Positions 15,372-23,866 of a DNA stretch of 24,545 bases are shown here, piece after piece (within the stretch, counting starts at the first letter, position 1; the number at the start of each line of letters is the position of its first letter). Position numbers and translations under genes: made by a program. The notes under the pieces were generated by a model. It worked only from the letters and a program-made list of their open reading frames with translations, was not told the DNA's origin and ran no database searches. The stretch is from Flavobacteriales bacterium UBA3376 (GTDB taxonomy: Bacteria > Bacteroidota > Bacteroidia > Flavobacteriales > Weeksellaceae): contig DEQC01000109.1 in the NCBI GenBank assembly GCA_002359055.1, forward strand, positions 1-24,545. Reading direction: 5' to 3'.

Positions 15372-16559
15372 ATGCCAGGTTTTGAATTTTTTGACCAAGA
15401 TGAAATTAAACATATCAATGATGTAATGAATTCAGGTATCCTCATGAGATACAATTTTGATGAAATGAGAAACAATCATTGGAAAGCCAAAGAACTTGAA
15501 CAAGCTATTGCTGATAAATTCAAAATCAATCACGTTCATTTAACCAGCAGTGGTACCACAGCTCTAATCACAGCTATCAAAGCGCTAGGCATAGGCGCAG
15601 GTGATGAAATCATCATGCCTACCTTTACTTTTGTAGCGAGTTTCGAAGCGATTTTATTCACCGGTGCAATTCCTGTATTCGCGGATATAGACGATACGCT
15701 TACACTCTGCCCTCAATCAGTCGAAAAAGCTATTTCACCAAGAACTAAGGCCGTCATGCCTATTCATATGTGTGGATCAATGTCCGATATGGACGCTTTG
15801 ATGAAAATTGCTAAAAAACATAATCTATATATAATCGAAGATGCTTGCCAAGCCACAGGTGCTACTTATAACAACCAATTTTTAGGAACCATAGGCGATA
15901 TTGGCTGTTTGTCCTTTGACTTTGTAAAAACTGTTACTTGTGGTGAAGGTGGAGCGATTATGACTCGTGATTTAGATACTTATAATTATTGTCATCAATT
16001 TTCCGACCATGGACACGATCATATCGGAAACGATAGAGGAGCAGAAAATCATCCCATCATTGGTTTGAATTTTAGAATCTCTGAACTGCACGCAGCTATT
16101 GGTTTGGCGCAATGGAATAAACTCGATAAGTTTTTACAACATCAACGCAACCTAAAAACCAAAATGAAAGCTGAATTAGAGAATTTTAATGAAATTCAAT
16201 TTCGTAGAATTCCAGATGAAAAAGGTGATAACGCTTCCTTCCTTTCACTCCTATTGAAAGATGATAAAACTGCTGAATCCTTGGCAAATAAACTCAAAGA
16301 AGAAAAAATCCCTTGTGCCTATTGGTTCAAAAATAATTGGCACTACATCAGAGGTTGGCATCATTTTAAAGAGTTAAAAAATAACGAGCAACTCTATAAA
16401 GAACAAAGAGATTTATTGCCCGATTATAAAAACCAAGACTTTAGTGCTTCGGATGAAATCATGAGCAGAGTTGTTTCCATTCCAATTTCGCTCAAATGGT
16501 CAGAAAACCAAGCGATTGAAATTGCTAAAACCATTGTCAAATCAATTCAAAAAATTTAA
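15372..16559 (+). CDS. DegT/DnrJ/EryC1/StrS family aminotransferase
   Basis: A 395-aa PLP-dependent enzyme of the family that usually aminates keto-sugars linked to nucleotides. Visible are SSGTTALITAIKALG (59-73, cofactor phosphate binding), GDEIIMPTFTFVAS (77-90), the PLP-contacting Asp157 in IIEDACQATGA, and the Schiff-base Lys186 in SFDFVKTVTCGEGGAI. The sequence FRISELHAAIGLAQW is also typical. The first 40 residues (ending in HWKAKELEQAIADKF) are somewhat longer than in sugar aminotransferases such as ArnB. It is not in a sugar or polysaccharide cluster; instead it is the first gene of an operon with a SixA-like phosphatase (4 nt later) and the polyphosphate genes. The family is sure, the substrate is unknown. 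Confidence 0.9.
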   Translation: MPGFEFFDQDEIKHINDVMNSGILMRYNFDEMRNNHWKAKELEQAIADKFKINHVHLTSSGTTALITAIKALGIGAGDEIIMPTFTFVASFEAILFTGAIPVFADIDDTLTLCPQSVEKAISPRTKAVMPIHMCGSMSDMDALMKIAKKHNLYIIEDACQATGATYNNQFLGTIGDIGCLSFDFVKTVTCGEGGAIMTRDLDTYNYCHQFSDHGHDHIGNDRGAENHPIIGLNFRISELHAAIGLAQWNKLDKFLQHQRNLKTKMKAELENFNEIQFRRIPDEKGDNASFLSLLLKDDKTAESLANKLKEEKIPCAYWFKNNWHYIRGWHHFKELKNNEQLYKEQRDLLPDYKNQDFSASDEIMSRVVSIPISLKWSENQAIEIAKTIVKSIQKI

Positions 16560-16563
16560 TCCC

Positions 16564-17046
16564 ATGAAAAAGGTAATTTTATTCAGACATGGAAAAAGTT
16601 TATGGGAAACTGGTGTGAGCGATTATGAAAGAGACATCAGTTTTATAGGTGAAGAAAGAACAGAAAAATCAGCCAAAGAATTGTTGAGACAACTGGATTT
16701 TGACATCGACATTTGGTATTCGAGTCCGGCCTTACGAGCGAGAAGAACTGCTGAAATCGTAGCCTCGAAATTTCCTTATCCTGTCGATATCAATTACGAT
16801 GAAAAACTCTATACATTTTCGTTTTTTGATTTGCTGAGATTTATTAAAAATCTAAACAATGATTATCAAACAGCGATTTTTTTCGGACATAACGAAGCTT
16901 ATACAGAATTTATCAATCGAATGGGTGATGATTTCCAAAACAATTTACCTACTTCGGGCGTTGCTATTATAGCATTTGATACTGATGATTGGCAAGAGCT
17001 CGACAAAGGAAAAACCATATCAATCATAAAACCTAAAAAATTGTGA
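16564..17046 (+). CDS. sixA: SixA-like histidine phosphatase
   Basis: A 160-aa histidine phosphatase of the SixA branch, which removes phosphate from phosphohistidine in E. coli. The start was placed at the ATG giving MKKVILFRHGKSLWE; the frame is open further upstream inside the aminotransferase, but that part is a shadow. The catalytic His9 lies in the RHGKS motif, the supporting Arg in SSPALRARRTAE (53-64), and the second His109 in FFGHNEAY. Compared with phosphoglycerate mutases it is short and lacks the long insertion, as SixA does. It begins 4 nt after the aminotransferase stop, and its stop overlaps the GTG start of ppk1 (GTGA), so translation of the two is probably coupled. Substrate in this organism is not known. 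Confidence 0.85.
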   Translation: MKKVILFRHGKSLWETGVSDYERDISFIGEERTEKSAKELLRQLDFDIDIWYSSPALRARRTAEIVASKFPYPVDINYDEKLYTFSFFDLLRFIKNLNNDYQTAIFFGHNEAYTEFINRMGDDFQNNLPTSGVAIIAFDTDDWQELDKGKTISIIKPKKL

Positions 17047-19133
17047 AGCAAGAATTATATATCAATAGAGAAGTAAGCTGGCTCAAATTCAACGCAAGAG
17101 TACTTCAAGAAGCGAAGGATCCGAGTGTTCCTCTGCTCGAAAGATTGAGATTTCTTGGAATCTATTCCAACAATTTAGATGAATTTTATTCGGTTAGATA
17201 TTCAAGAGTTTTAAGATCCATTCAACTAAAAAGTAGGGTTTATAAAAATATTATAGAAGATCAAACCGATGAAGAACTGATTGAGGAAATCAATCAAATT
17301 GTTGCTAAACAACGCATAGAATATGATGCTTTGTACGATGAAATTCTCCTCGAACTAGAAAAACACAATATCTATTTTATAGATGATAAAAACATTCCAG
17401 AAGCATATGTCGATTTTGTCACTGATTATTTCAAAACTGAAATCAATCAAACCTTAGGTGTTTACATTTTAGACAAAAACACGCCTGCTCCTCCTTTGCG
17501 CGATGGGGCATTTTATCTGGCGGTAAATTTCATTGGAAAAGATTATAAAAAATGTGCACTCATAGACGTTCCTACTCAATCTTCTTCGAGATTTGTTTTA
17601 CTTCCAAAAATCGATGAGAAACAATATGTGATGTATTTGGAAGATATCATCAGGTATCATTTGGATGAAATTTTCAAGGTTTTGACCTATGAAAAACTCG
17701 AAGCTCATTCCATTAAAATCTCAAGAGATTCTGAATTAGAAATCGACAATGACTTGGAAGACAGCATAGTCGAAAAAATAGCTAAAAGTTTAGAAAATCG
17801 TAGAAAGGGTGAACCTGTTAGAATTGTTTATGACAAAGATTTAAATCCTGAAATTCTCGATTTCCTCAAGAGAAAACTTCAAATCGATGATTATGACAGT
17901 GTGATTCCCGGCGGAAAATATCACAACAAAAGAGATTTAATGGATTTTCCAAACTTGGGAAAAAAGCATTTAGTGTATGAAAAAATAAAACCTATCATCC
18001 CAAAAAGCGTAAAGAAATACAAAACTCTTTTTAAGGCGATTTCTGCAGAAGATCATTTGTTGTATATGCCTTATCACGATTATTCTGTTTTCATAAGCTT
18101 TCTAAGAGAAGCAGCTATTGACCCTAAAGTGACCAAAATAGGCATAACTATTTATCGCGTTCCAAGTGCTTCTAAAGTGATGATTGCACTCATCAATGCA
18201 GCGAGAAATGGTAAAGAAGTAACTGCAGTTTTGGAATTAAGAGCAAGATTTGACGAGGCCAATAACGTAAAATGGTCGAAGCGACTGAAAGAAGCTGGAG
18301 TAAAAGTAATTTTTGGAGTGCAAGGACTTAAGGTGCATTCAAAAATCGGTTATATAGAAAGAAAAGCAGAAGGAGACACTGCTACTTCTTATGCATTCAT
18401 CAGTACAGGAAATTTCCATTCGGGAACTGCAAAACTTTATACAGATCATTTACTTTTGACTTCAAATCCTAAAATTACTAAAGAAATCAATCAAATCTTT
18501 AGATTTTTCAACGCCAATTATTTAACTCAATCCTATAAACATCTATTGGTTTCTCCAATGAAAAATCGAAAAAAATTGGTGAAATTCATCAAAAAAGAAA
18601 TCAAAAATCATCGTAAAGGATTGCCTTCAGGAATCAATTTAAAACTCAACAGTTTGAGCGATAAAGAAATTATAGATTTACTTTATGAAGCTTCAAAAGC
18701 AGGTGTAAAAGTCAGACTTGTTGTCAGAGGAATTCATTCGCTTATTCCAGGGATTAAAGGAATTTCGGAGAATATAGAATCCGTAGGCATCATCGATAAA
18801 TTCTTGGAACACACTCGAATTTATTGGTTCAAAAATGCAGGTGATGATAGAGTTTTTATTTCTTCGGCCGATATGATGTTTAGAAATTTAGACATGCGAG
18901 TTGAAGTGGCTTGTCCGATTTATGATGAGAGAATTAAAAAACAAGTTATGGATTCATTTGAACTGAGTTTCAATGACAATGTGAAAGCAAGATATCATGA
19001 TGCTGAAGATAGTTTAACTTACAAAAGAAACGATTTACCACCCCAAAGGTCTCAATTTACAACTTATGAATATATTTTGAAAAATGAAACCGTAAGTAAA
19101 GAAGAACAATCACTCAATGAAACATCGAAATAA
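17043..19133 (+). CDS. ppk1: Polyphosphate kinase 1
   Basis: PPK1 makes inorganic polyphosphate from the terminal phosphate of ATP, reversibly, through a phosphohistidine. The 696-aa length is typical. The N-terminal domain begins with LYINREVSWLKFNARVLQEA and has RLRFLGIYSNNLDEFYSVR (34-52). The catalytic half holds His432 in GLKVHSKIGYI, the residue phosphorylated in E. coli, IGITIYRVPSASKV with Arg372 and LELRARFDEANN with Arg402, and the second conserved His590 in FLEHTRIYWF. The GTG start was chosen because it overlaps the sixA stop by 4 bases and gives the canonical N-terminus. The 3' end overlaps ppx by 17 bp. Operon order sixA-ppk1-ppx suggests joint control of polyphosphate turnover. 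Confidence 0.97.
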   Translation: MKQELYINREVSWLKFNARVLQEAKDPSVPLLERLRFLGIYSNNLDEFYSVRYSRVLRSIQLKSRVYKNIIEDQTDEELIEEINQIVAKQRIEYDALYDEILLELEKHNIYFIDDKNIPEAYVDFVTDYFKTEINQTLGVYILDKNTPAPPLRDGAFYLAVNFIGKDYKKCALIDVPTQSSSRFVLLPKIDEKQYVMYLEDIIRYHLDEIFKVLTYEKLEAHSIKISRDSELEIDNDLEDSIVEKIAKSLENRRKGEPVRIVYDKDLNPEILDFLKRKLQIDDYDSVIPGGKYHNKRDLMDFPNLGKKHLVYEKIKPIIPKSVKKYKTLFKAISAEDHLLYMPYHDYSVFISFLREAAIDPKVTKIGITIYRVPSASKVMIALINAARNGKEVTAVLELRARFDEANNVKWSKRLKEAGVKVIFGVQGLKVHSKIGYIERKAEGDTATSYAFISTGNFHSGTAKLYTDHLLLTSNPKITKEINQIFRFFNANYLTQSYKHLLVSPMKNRKKLVKFIKKEIKNHRKGLPSGINLKLNSLSDKEIIDLLYEASKAGVKVRLVVRGIHSLIPGIKGISENIESVGIIDKFLEHTRIYWFKNAGDDRVFISSADMMFRNLDMRVEVACPIYDERIKKQVMDSFELSFNDNVKARYHDAEDSLTYKRNDLPPQRSQFTTYEYILKNETVSKEEQSLNETSK

Positions 19134-20043
19134 GATAAAAATCAGAAAATTAGCAGCTATCGACATCGGTTCAAACGCGATGCGATTATTGATTAATTAC
19201 GTATATGAAATTCCTGGTGAAACTCCAGTTTTCAATAAAACAAATCTGCTTCGTTTACCAGTTCGTTTGGGTAAAGATGTATTTATCAATAAAAAAATTT
19301 CAAATAAAAATAAGAATCGAATGTTGGATGCCATGACAACTTTCCGATTGGTCATGGATCTTTATGGTGTGGAAGAATATAAAGCTTATGCGACTTCTGC
19401 CATGCGTGAAGCTGAAAACGGTGAAGAAATCATCAAAAAAATTAAAAAGAAAGCGGATATAAACATCGAAATCATCGATGGACAAACTGAGGCTGAATTG
19501 ACTTTTAAATCAGATTTGCAAAAATTCTTTTTGGACAAAAGAAATTATTTGTACGTCGATGTTGGTGGTGGAAGTACAGAATTAACATTGCTTTCAAATG
19601 GTGAAGTGATAGATTCTCAATCGTTCAGAGTGGGTACAGTGAGAATGCTCGAAGGAAAAGTGGACAAAAACGTTTATCCTGAAATGAAAAAATGGGTAGA
19701 AGAAAATGTGAGAAAATATGAAGTAGATCTGATCGGTTCAGGTGGAAATATCAATCACATTTATAAGTATTCCGGCATCAAATTAGGAAAACCTATGTCG
19801 GGTGCATATTTGAGAAAGAAGTATCGATTGGTTCGCGATTTATCTTTTGAGCAAAGGTTGATTCAGCTCAATATGAAAACCGACCGTGCGGACGTTGTAG
19901 AACACGCAATGGAAATCTATATCAAAGTCATGAAATGGAGCCGATCTAAAAAAATATATGTTCCCAAAGTGGGTATTGCTGATGGAATGATTAAAACACT
20001 TTACGAAAAAAGTTTCAAAAAATCAACTCGTCAAAGCATTTAA
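19117..20043 (+). CDS. ppx: Exopolyphosphatase / Ppx-GppA family phosphatase
   Basis: A 308-aa member of the ASKHA-fold Ppx/GppA family, which degrades polyphosphate from its ends or converts pppGpp to ppGpp. Visible are the first phosphate loop AAIDIGSNAMRLLI (13-26), YATSAMREAENG (91-102), IIDGQTEAELTF (119-130), the second loop VDVGGGSTELTLL (147-159) and GSGGNINHIYK. The protein is of the short two-domain type, lacking the C-terminal HD-like domain of E. coli Ppx. It overlaps ppk1 by 17 bp upstream. Its last 21 bp overlap the convergent 3' end of isochorismate synthase, with no terminator between the two operons. Location next to ppk1 favours polyphosphate as substrate over pppGpp. Confidence 0.92.
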   Translation: MKHRNKIKIRKLAAIDIGSNAMRLLINYVYEIPGETPVFNKTNLLRLPVRLGKDVFINKKISNKNKNRMLDAMTTFRLVMDLYGVEEYKAYATSAMREAENGEEIIKKIKKKADINIEIIDGQTEAELTFKSDLQKFFLDKRNYLYVDVGGGSTELTLLSNGEVIDSQSFRVGTVRMLEGKVDKNVYPEMKKWVEENVRKYEVDLIGSGGNINHIYKYSGIKLGKPMSGAYLRKKYRLVRDLSFEQRLIQLNMKTDRADVVEHAMEIYIKVMKWSRSKKIYVPKVGIADGMIKTLYEKSFKKSTRQSI

Positions 20044-21033
20044 AATAGTGGAAGATTTCAATTCAGTTTCTTTCCACTCATTGTGGGCCTGACTTGTGGC
20101 TGTAATTCCTCCGCCAACATAAATATAAATTACATCTTTGAACAATTGAGAAGAACGTAAATTGACGTAATATTCTCTTTCATCTCCTTGAATCAAACCG
20201 ATATAACCCGAATAAAATTCTCGGTCATATCTCTCATGCTCGACTATATAATCAAAAGCTGCTTGTTTGGGCATTCCGCACAATGCAGGAGTTGGATGTA
20301 AATTTGCTAATAAGTTTTCTAATGGATAATCTTCCGTAATCTCAGCAGAAATATATGTTTTTAAATGTTCAAATTTCCCAGCGCGAACAGTTTCAGGTCC
20401 AATTACTTTTTGATTTTCAGTATCTGAAATACAATCCAAAATAAAATCAGTCACTATTTGTTGCTCATCGATTTCCTTCTCTGTCCATTCATCTTCAGGA
20501 CGTTTTGTAGCAGCCAAAGAAACTGTTTTGATTTGACTTCCTGACTTGCTCAACAAAAGTTCAGGAGTAGCTCCCATCCAAACTTCTTTGGATGGATTCA
20601 TCCACAAAAAAACCAAAGCGGTAGCATGTTGATCCATCAAATTTTTATAAGATTTCAACAAATTATAAGATTGATTATCGACCACCTTCCTCCTACTCAT
20701 TACCACTTTTCTTATGGCTTGCGCCTGAATTGTATTGATGGTTTCCTGAATAATTTCCTCATATTCGGATTGTGACAAAGCTGTATTTGAGGGCGATTGT
20801 TCCAAATCGATTTCAAAATCAAAATTAAATCTATGCTGATCTATGAAAAGTGGATTTGCATCCGAAATTTCCTTTTCAATGGTGGAATCAAACGAATGAA
20901 ATACAATCGAATTCAGCTCTGAACCATCGTTCACAATTAAACGAACAAGTTTTTCATTGGGTTTTCTCAATAAAGCAAATGGTGATTTATCTAAAATTGC
21001 TTGTTGTAATTTTTCTAAAAAAAGATCAACCAT
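20023..21033 (-). CDS. menF: Isochorismate synthase
   Basis: Chorismate-utilising enzyme that converts chorismate to isochorismate, the first step toward menaquinone (or a siderophore). The start at MVDLFLEKLQQ (336 aa) was chosen since the longer open frame would run into the upstream thioesterase gene; it begins 11 nt after that gene's stop. Recognisable features are AIRKVVMSRRKV (Lys109, likely general base), WMGATPELLL (152-161), TVSLAATKRP, and HPTPALCGMP (246-255), hallmark of isochorismate synthases, followed by REFYSGYIGL and YVGGGITATS with the catalytic Glu region further on. The protein is shorter than E. coli MenF, lacking part of its N-terminus, which is usual in this phylum. Third gene of a three-gene minus-strand operon. 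Confidence 0.92.
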   Translation of the reverse strand: MVDLFLEKLQQAILDKSPFALLRKPNEKLVRLIVNDGSELNSIVFHSFDSTIEKEISDANPLFIDQHRFNFDFEIDLEQSPSNTALSQSEYEEIIQETINTIQAQAIRKVVMSRRKVVDNQSYNLLKSYKNLMDQHATALVFLWMNPSKEVWMGATPELLLSKSGSQIKTVSLAATKRPEDEWTEKEIDEQQIVTDFILDCISDTENQKVIGPETVRAGKFEHLKTYISAEITEDYPLENLLANLHPTPALCGMPKQAAFDYIVEHERYDREFYSGYIGLIQGDEREYYVNLRSSQLFKDVIYIYVGGGITATSQAHNEWKETELKSSTILNALTS

Positions 21034-21044
21034 AAATTTTAATT

Positions 21045-21467
21045 TTAAACATAATCTTTTGGAACAATTGAATTTGTCAAATGACAATAAGTCAACAGTT
21101 TTCCTTCTTCATCTTTAATTTCTATTTTGATCAAATGAGTAGTTCTTCCTTTTCGAACAAACTCAGCTCTCGCAGTAACCATTCCATCTTTTTTAGGACG
21201 TATATGATTGGCATTCATCTGCATTCCCACAGATTTGAATTGAGTAGTATTGACTGAAATCGCAGACAATACACTACCAACAGTTTCTGCCAAAGCGATG
21301 CTTGCACCTCCATGCATAATTCCATAAGGTTGATGAACTTTGGGACCAACCGGCATAGTTGCTTCAATAAAATCTTCACCAACATCTGAAAATTGAATTT
21401 CCAATGCTTCCATCAAAGTATTGGCATTCATCTCATTCAACCTTTTTAAAACTTTATCTTTGTCCAT
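21045..21467 (-). CDS. Hotdog-fold PaaI-type thioesterase, possible DHNA-CoA thioesterase
   Basis: A 140-aa hotdog-fold acyl-CoA thioesterase. The hallmark HQPYGIMHGGASIALAETVGS is at 45-65, with His52 and the likely catalytic Glu61, and the end has the usual GKLLTYCHLTNSIV strand. Members of this fold hydrolyse aromatic CoA thioesters such as phenylacetyl-CoA derivatives and DHNA-CoA. Position immediately upstream of menF makes 1,4-dihydroxy-2-naphthoyl-CoA, the menaquinone intermediate, the most likely substrate (inference; known family examples include MenI/YdiI). Its start codon overlaps the stop of the acyltransferase by one base (TAATG), and menF follows after 11 nt, so the three are co-transcribed. 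Confidence 0.88.
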   Translation of the reverse strand: MDKDKVLKRLNEMNANTLMEALEIQFSDVGEDFIEATMPVGPKVHQPYGIMHGGASIALAETVGSVLSAISVNTTQFKSVGMQMNANHIRPKKDGMVTARAEFVRKGRTTHLIKIEIKDEEGKLLTYCHLTNSIVPKDYV

Positions 21468-22027
21468 TAAAATATTTTAGGGTTATAATTTTCTGGATGT
21501 TTCCCTTGAATGTTTTTATAAAAATCTTGAATTTCCATAAAAACTTCATCTTTTGATTTATTATTGATATCAATAACTTTTCCAATTCCAGCGATTTTCT
21601 TTTGGTAGTCACAATATGAAAGAACGATTGGAACTTGGGCTTTCTCAGCAATATAATAAAATCCTGTTTTCCATTGTTTCGCCCAAGAACGCGAACCTTC
21701 TGGTGTATTTAATAAATATAAATTATCTGTTTGATTCAACATATTTGCTGCAAAATCTACCATATTTGATCTTTGAGAACGATCGATTCCAATTCCACCC
21801 AAAGTTCTAAAAATAAATCCATACCAAGGTTTTGTCCAACTGTCTTTGATATAAAATTTCATAGGAATTTTCAAATACCAAAAAGCAAAGATAGCATAGA
21901 AAAAATCCCAATTGGAAGTGTGAGGTGCAGCGACGAGCACACATTTAGAAATATCTTTTACAGGAACGCTTATATCAAATTTCCATCCCATGGTTTTAAA
22001 AAACAACCAACCTATCGCTTTTTTCAT
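21467..22027 (-). CDS. PlsC-like acyltransferase (1-acylglycerol-3-phosphate type)
   Basis: A 186-aa membrane-associated acyltransferase of the PlsC superfamily, probably acting on lysophosphatidic acid or another lipid. The catalytic HX4D motif is HTSNWD (His36-Asp41), GGIGIDRS (77-84) matches the glycerol-phosphate-binding block and TPEGSRS (108-114) the third block, with Pro133 in VPIVLSY. The first 30 residues are hydrophobic or amphipathic without a clear transmembrane span. It is the first gene of the operon with the thioesterase and menF and has its own -7 box 18 nt upstream. Its role beside menaquinone genes is not obvious; it may simply be an unrelated lipid gene. Confidence 0.88.
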   Translation of the reverse strand: MKKAIGWLFFKTMGWKFDISVPVKDISKCVLVAAPHTSNWDFFYAIFAFWYLKIPMKFYIKDSWTKPWYGFIFRTLGGIGIDRSQRSNMVDFAANMLNQTDNLYLLNTPEGSRSWAKQWKTGFYYIAEKAQVPIVLSYCDYQKKIAGIGKVIDINNKSKDEVFMEIQDFYKNIQGKHPENYNPKIF

Positions 22028-22045
22028 ATCGATTCATTAACTGAA

Positions 22046-22053
22046 CAAAGATA
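22046..22053 (-). promoter_or_regulatory. Probable -7 element for the acyltransferase-thioesterase-menF operon
   Basis: Read on the minus strand, TATCTTTG matches TAnnTTTG, 18 nt before the start codon at 22027. No TTG occurs at 19-22 nt upstream (the nearest is at 15 nt), so the -33 part is weak. Confidence 0.5.
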
Positions 22054-22105
22054 AGCTTTCAATTCATGCAATTTAGTTTAGTTCAATGAGAAAACTCAGA
22101 AGTAT

Positions 22106-22143
22106 ATAAAAAAATAAAGCTGGAATTAAACATCCAGCTTTAT
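22106..22143 (-). terminator. Rho-independent terminator of the padR-pspC unit
   Basis: A perfect 11-bp stem (22114-22124 with 22133-22143) closes an 8-nt loop, and on the minus strand the stem is followed by a T-run (complement of 22108-22114). It lies 48 nt after the PspC gene stop and separates it from the next operon. Confidence 0.85.
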
Positions 22144-22191
22144 TATACATTTAAGTAAAGTTCGTTCTAACTGATAAATGAAATTATCAAA

Positions 22192-23865
22192 TCAATTACC
22201 AAGGACATTAATGTTAAGAGAATCTGTACCATCTGTAATTTTGATATTATTTTTATTTATAATTACTTTTTCGTCACCATCTTGAATATTTATGCCATCG
22301 ACAGAAATATTTACTTTTGCACCATCAATTGATTTTTTTGAATGAGAATCATCCTCAGGACAATTTAAACACTCAAAATTATCATCAACAAATTTATAAA
22401 ATTTATTGTTACCATCTTCATAATTTTTGAAATTCGATCCTTTTTCTTTTGAAACTACTGTTTTTACATTTTTAAAGTTTACTGCTTTATCTTTAGGAAC
22501 ATATAGATTTATACCCACGGATTGATTTCTAATTTTCGAATGATCTTCCAATGCCAAAAACGCATCCAATTCTAACTTTCCATTTGAGTTCAACTGATAA
22601 TTATATTCGATTTTCTCAGCATTTTTTCGTGCATCATCCATGTCTGAACCTTTTGAGAAATAAACAACTTCAACCCAAACTTGATCATCTTCAGATTCAA
22701 AGACTTCAACTTTTTTTGGAATTTCCTTCAAGGTTTCACCATCGATTTTAAAGAAATCATCAACAACCAAATCAAATCCTAATTTCAAACGCTTTTTACC
22801 TTTGAAATGATGTTCTTTGAATTCCACCACCAAAGTATCTTGTGGAATTGTATAAGCATTTTTATCGGCAAAATTAATTTCATTGGTAAAATTCTTCACC
22901 ACTCCTAAACTCAAAATCACTACTCCAACTATGGACGAAATCCACAATCCTAATGAGCCAAAAACGAAAAATTTGTTTACTCTAACTCTTGATGAAATCA
23001 AGCTCGCCCCGAATACGACTGAAAAAATCGCTGGAATCACTATGATTAAAAACACCAAAGCTTTTGCTAACCAATCTTGCCATTCATGATCAAAACTATT
23101 TTGAAAAATTGTGAATGGAATACTCACTGCTGAAATCACAAAAACTAAAATTGCCGTAATCAAAAACCCAATTCCCATCAAAATAAAAATACATCCAAAA
23201 ACGATCAAAGCGACTTTTGCTAAACTTCTTAAAATCTGACCAATGGTCGAAGAAGTGTTTGATGTAGCTTTTTTTACTTCAGCTGAAAATTGAGTTGCCG
23301 ACTTTTTTATATTTTCCAAATCAGCGGTTTTTCCCAACATTTCATATCTCTGAGAAGTCGTTTCAGCTTTTGGCAACACTATCCATAAAATGATATAAGA
23401 TATAATGGTAAACATAGTTCCAGTCAAAGGAATATCAGCAAAAAATAACACTATCCAAGCCACACGAGTGATCCAAGTTTCGACTCCTATATAATGAGCC
23501 AAACCAGACAAAACACCAGCCAAAACCTTATCTTCTGGATCTCTATAAAGTTTCTTTTTCTTAGTTTCTGAACTCTGTTTGAAAGAAGTCGTTCCCTCTG
23601 CATCCTCATCGACATATTGCTCAGGCTCACCCATTACTTCTATGACATGTTCCACATCAAAACTATTCACAACTTCTCTACCTGACAATCGCTCCTTGAA
23701 GAGCTCGGCTATTCGAACTTCAACATCAGACATTATCTCATCAACTCCTTCCATATTGCCCAAGGAAATACGAATTTGATCAAGATATTTCTCTAATTTA
23801 TTATAGGCTACTTCATCGATTATGAATGAAAATCCGCCTAAACTGATTGATATTGTCTTGTCCAT
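22192..23865 (-). CDS. PspC-domain multi-membrane envelope protein
   Basis: A 557-aa inner-membrane protein. Residues 1-90 form a cytoplasmic helical domain (ending EHVIEVMGEPEQYVDED). The PspC domain spans about 105-167, opening with KKLYRDPEDKVLAGVLSGLA and including a paired hydrophobic stretch (133-165). Three more hydrophobic segments follow (about 216-250, 268-293 and 299-322). The C-terminal 235 residues are hydrophilic and beta-rich, with a CLNCPED motif near residue 490 and a repetitive end (DGINIQDGDEKVIINKNNIK). PspC proteins in other phyla take part in phage-shock envelope stress sensing; whether this one does is unknown. It starts one base after the padR stop, and both share a promoter. 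Likely repressed by PadR. Confidence 0.85.
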   Translation of the reverse strand: MDKTISISLGGFSFIIDEVAYNKLEKYLDQIRISLGNMEGVDEIMSDVEVRIAELFKERLSGREVVNSFDVEHVIEVMGEPEQYVDEDAEGTTSFKQSSETKKKKLYRDPEDKVLAGVLSGLAHYIGVETWITRVAWIVLFFADIPLTGTMFTIISYIILWIVLPKAETTSQRYEMLGKTADLENIKKSATQFSAEVKKATSNTSSTIGQILRSLAKVALIVFGCIFILMGIGFLITAILVFVISAVSIPFTIFQNSFDHEWQDWLAKALVFLIIVIPAIFSVVFGASLISSRVRVNKFFVFGSLGLWISSIVGVVILSLGVVKNFTNEINFADKNAYTIPQDTLVVEFKEHHFKGKKRLKLGFDLVVDDFFKIDGETLKEIPKKVEVFESEDDQVWVEVVYFSKGSDMDDARKNAEKIEYNYQLNSNGKLELDAFLALEDHSKIRNQSVGINLYVPKDKAVNFKNVKTVVSKEKGSNFKNYEDGNNKFYKFVDDNFECLNCPEDDSHSKKSIDGAKVNISVDGINIQDGDEKVIINKNNIKITDGTDSLNINVLGN

Positions 23866-23866
23866 A

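Noticed and set aside
16471..16563. Upstream extension of the SixA-like gene into the aminotransferase
   Set aside because: The extension lies in coding sequence of the aminotransferase, and the RHG motif at residue 8-10 fits a start at 16564, as usual in SixA.
21034..21087. Longer start for menF at 21087
   Set aside because: The added 18 residues would overlap the end of the thioesterase gene and do not resemble the family; the ATG at 21033 has normal operon spacing.
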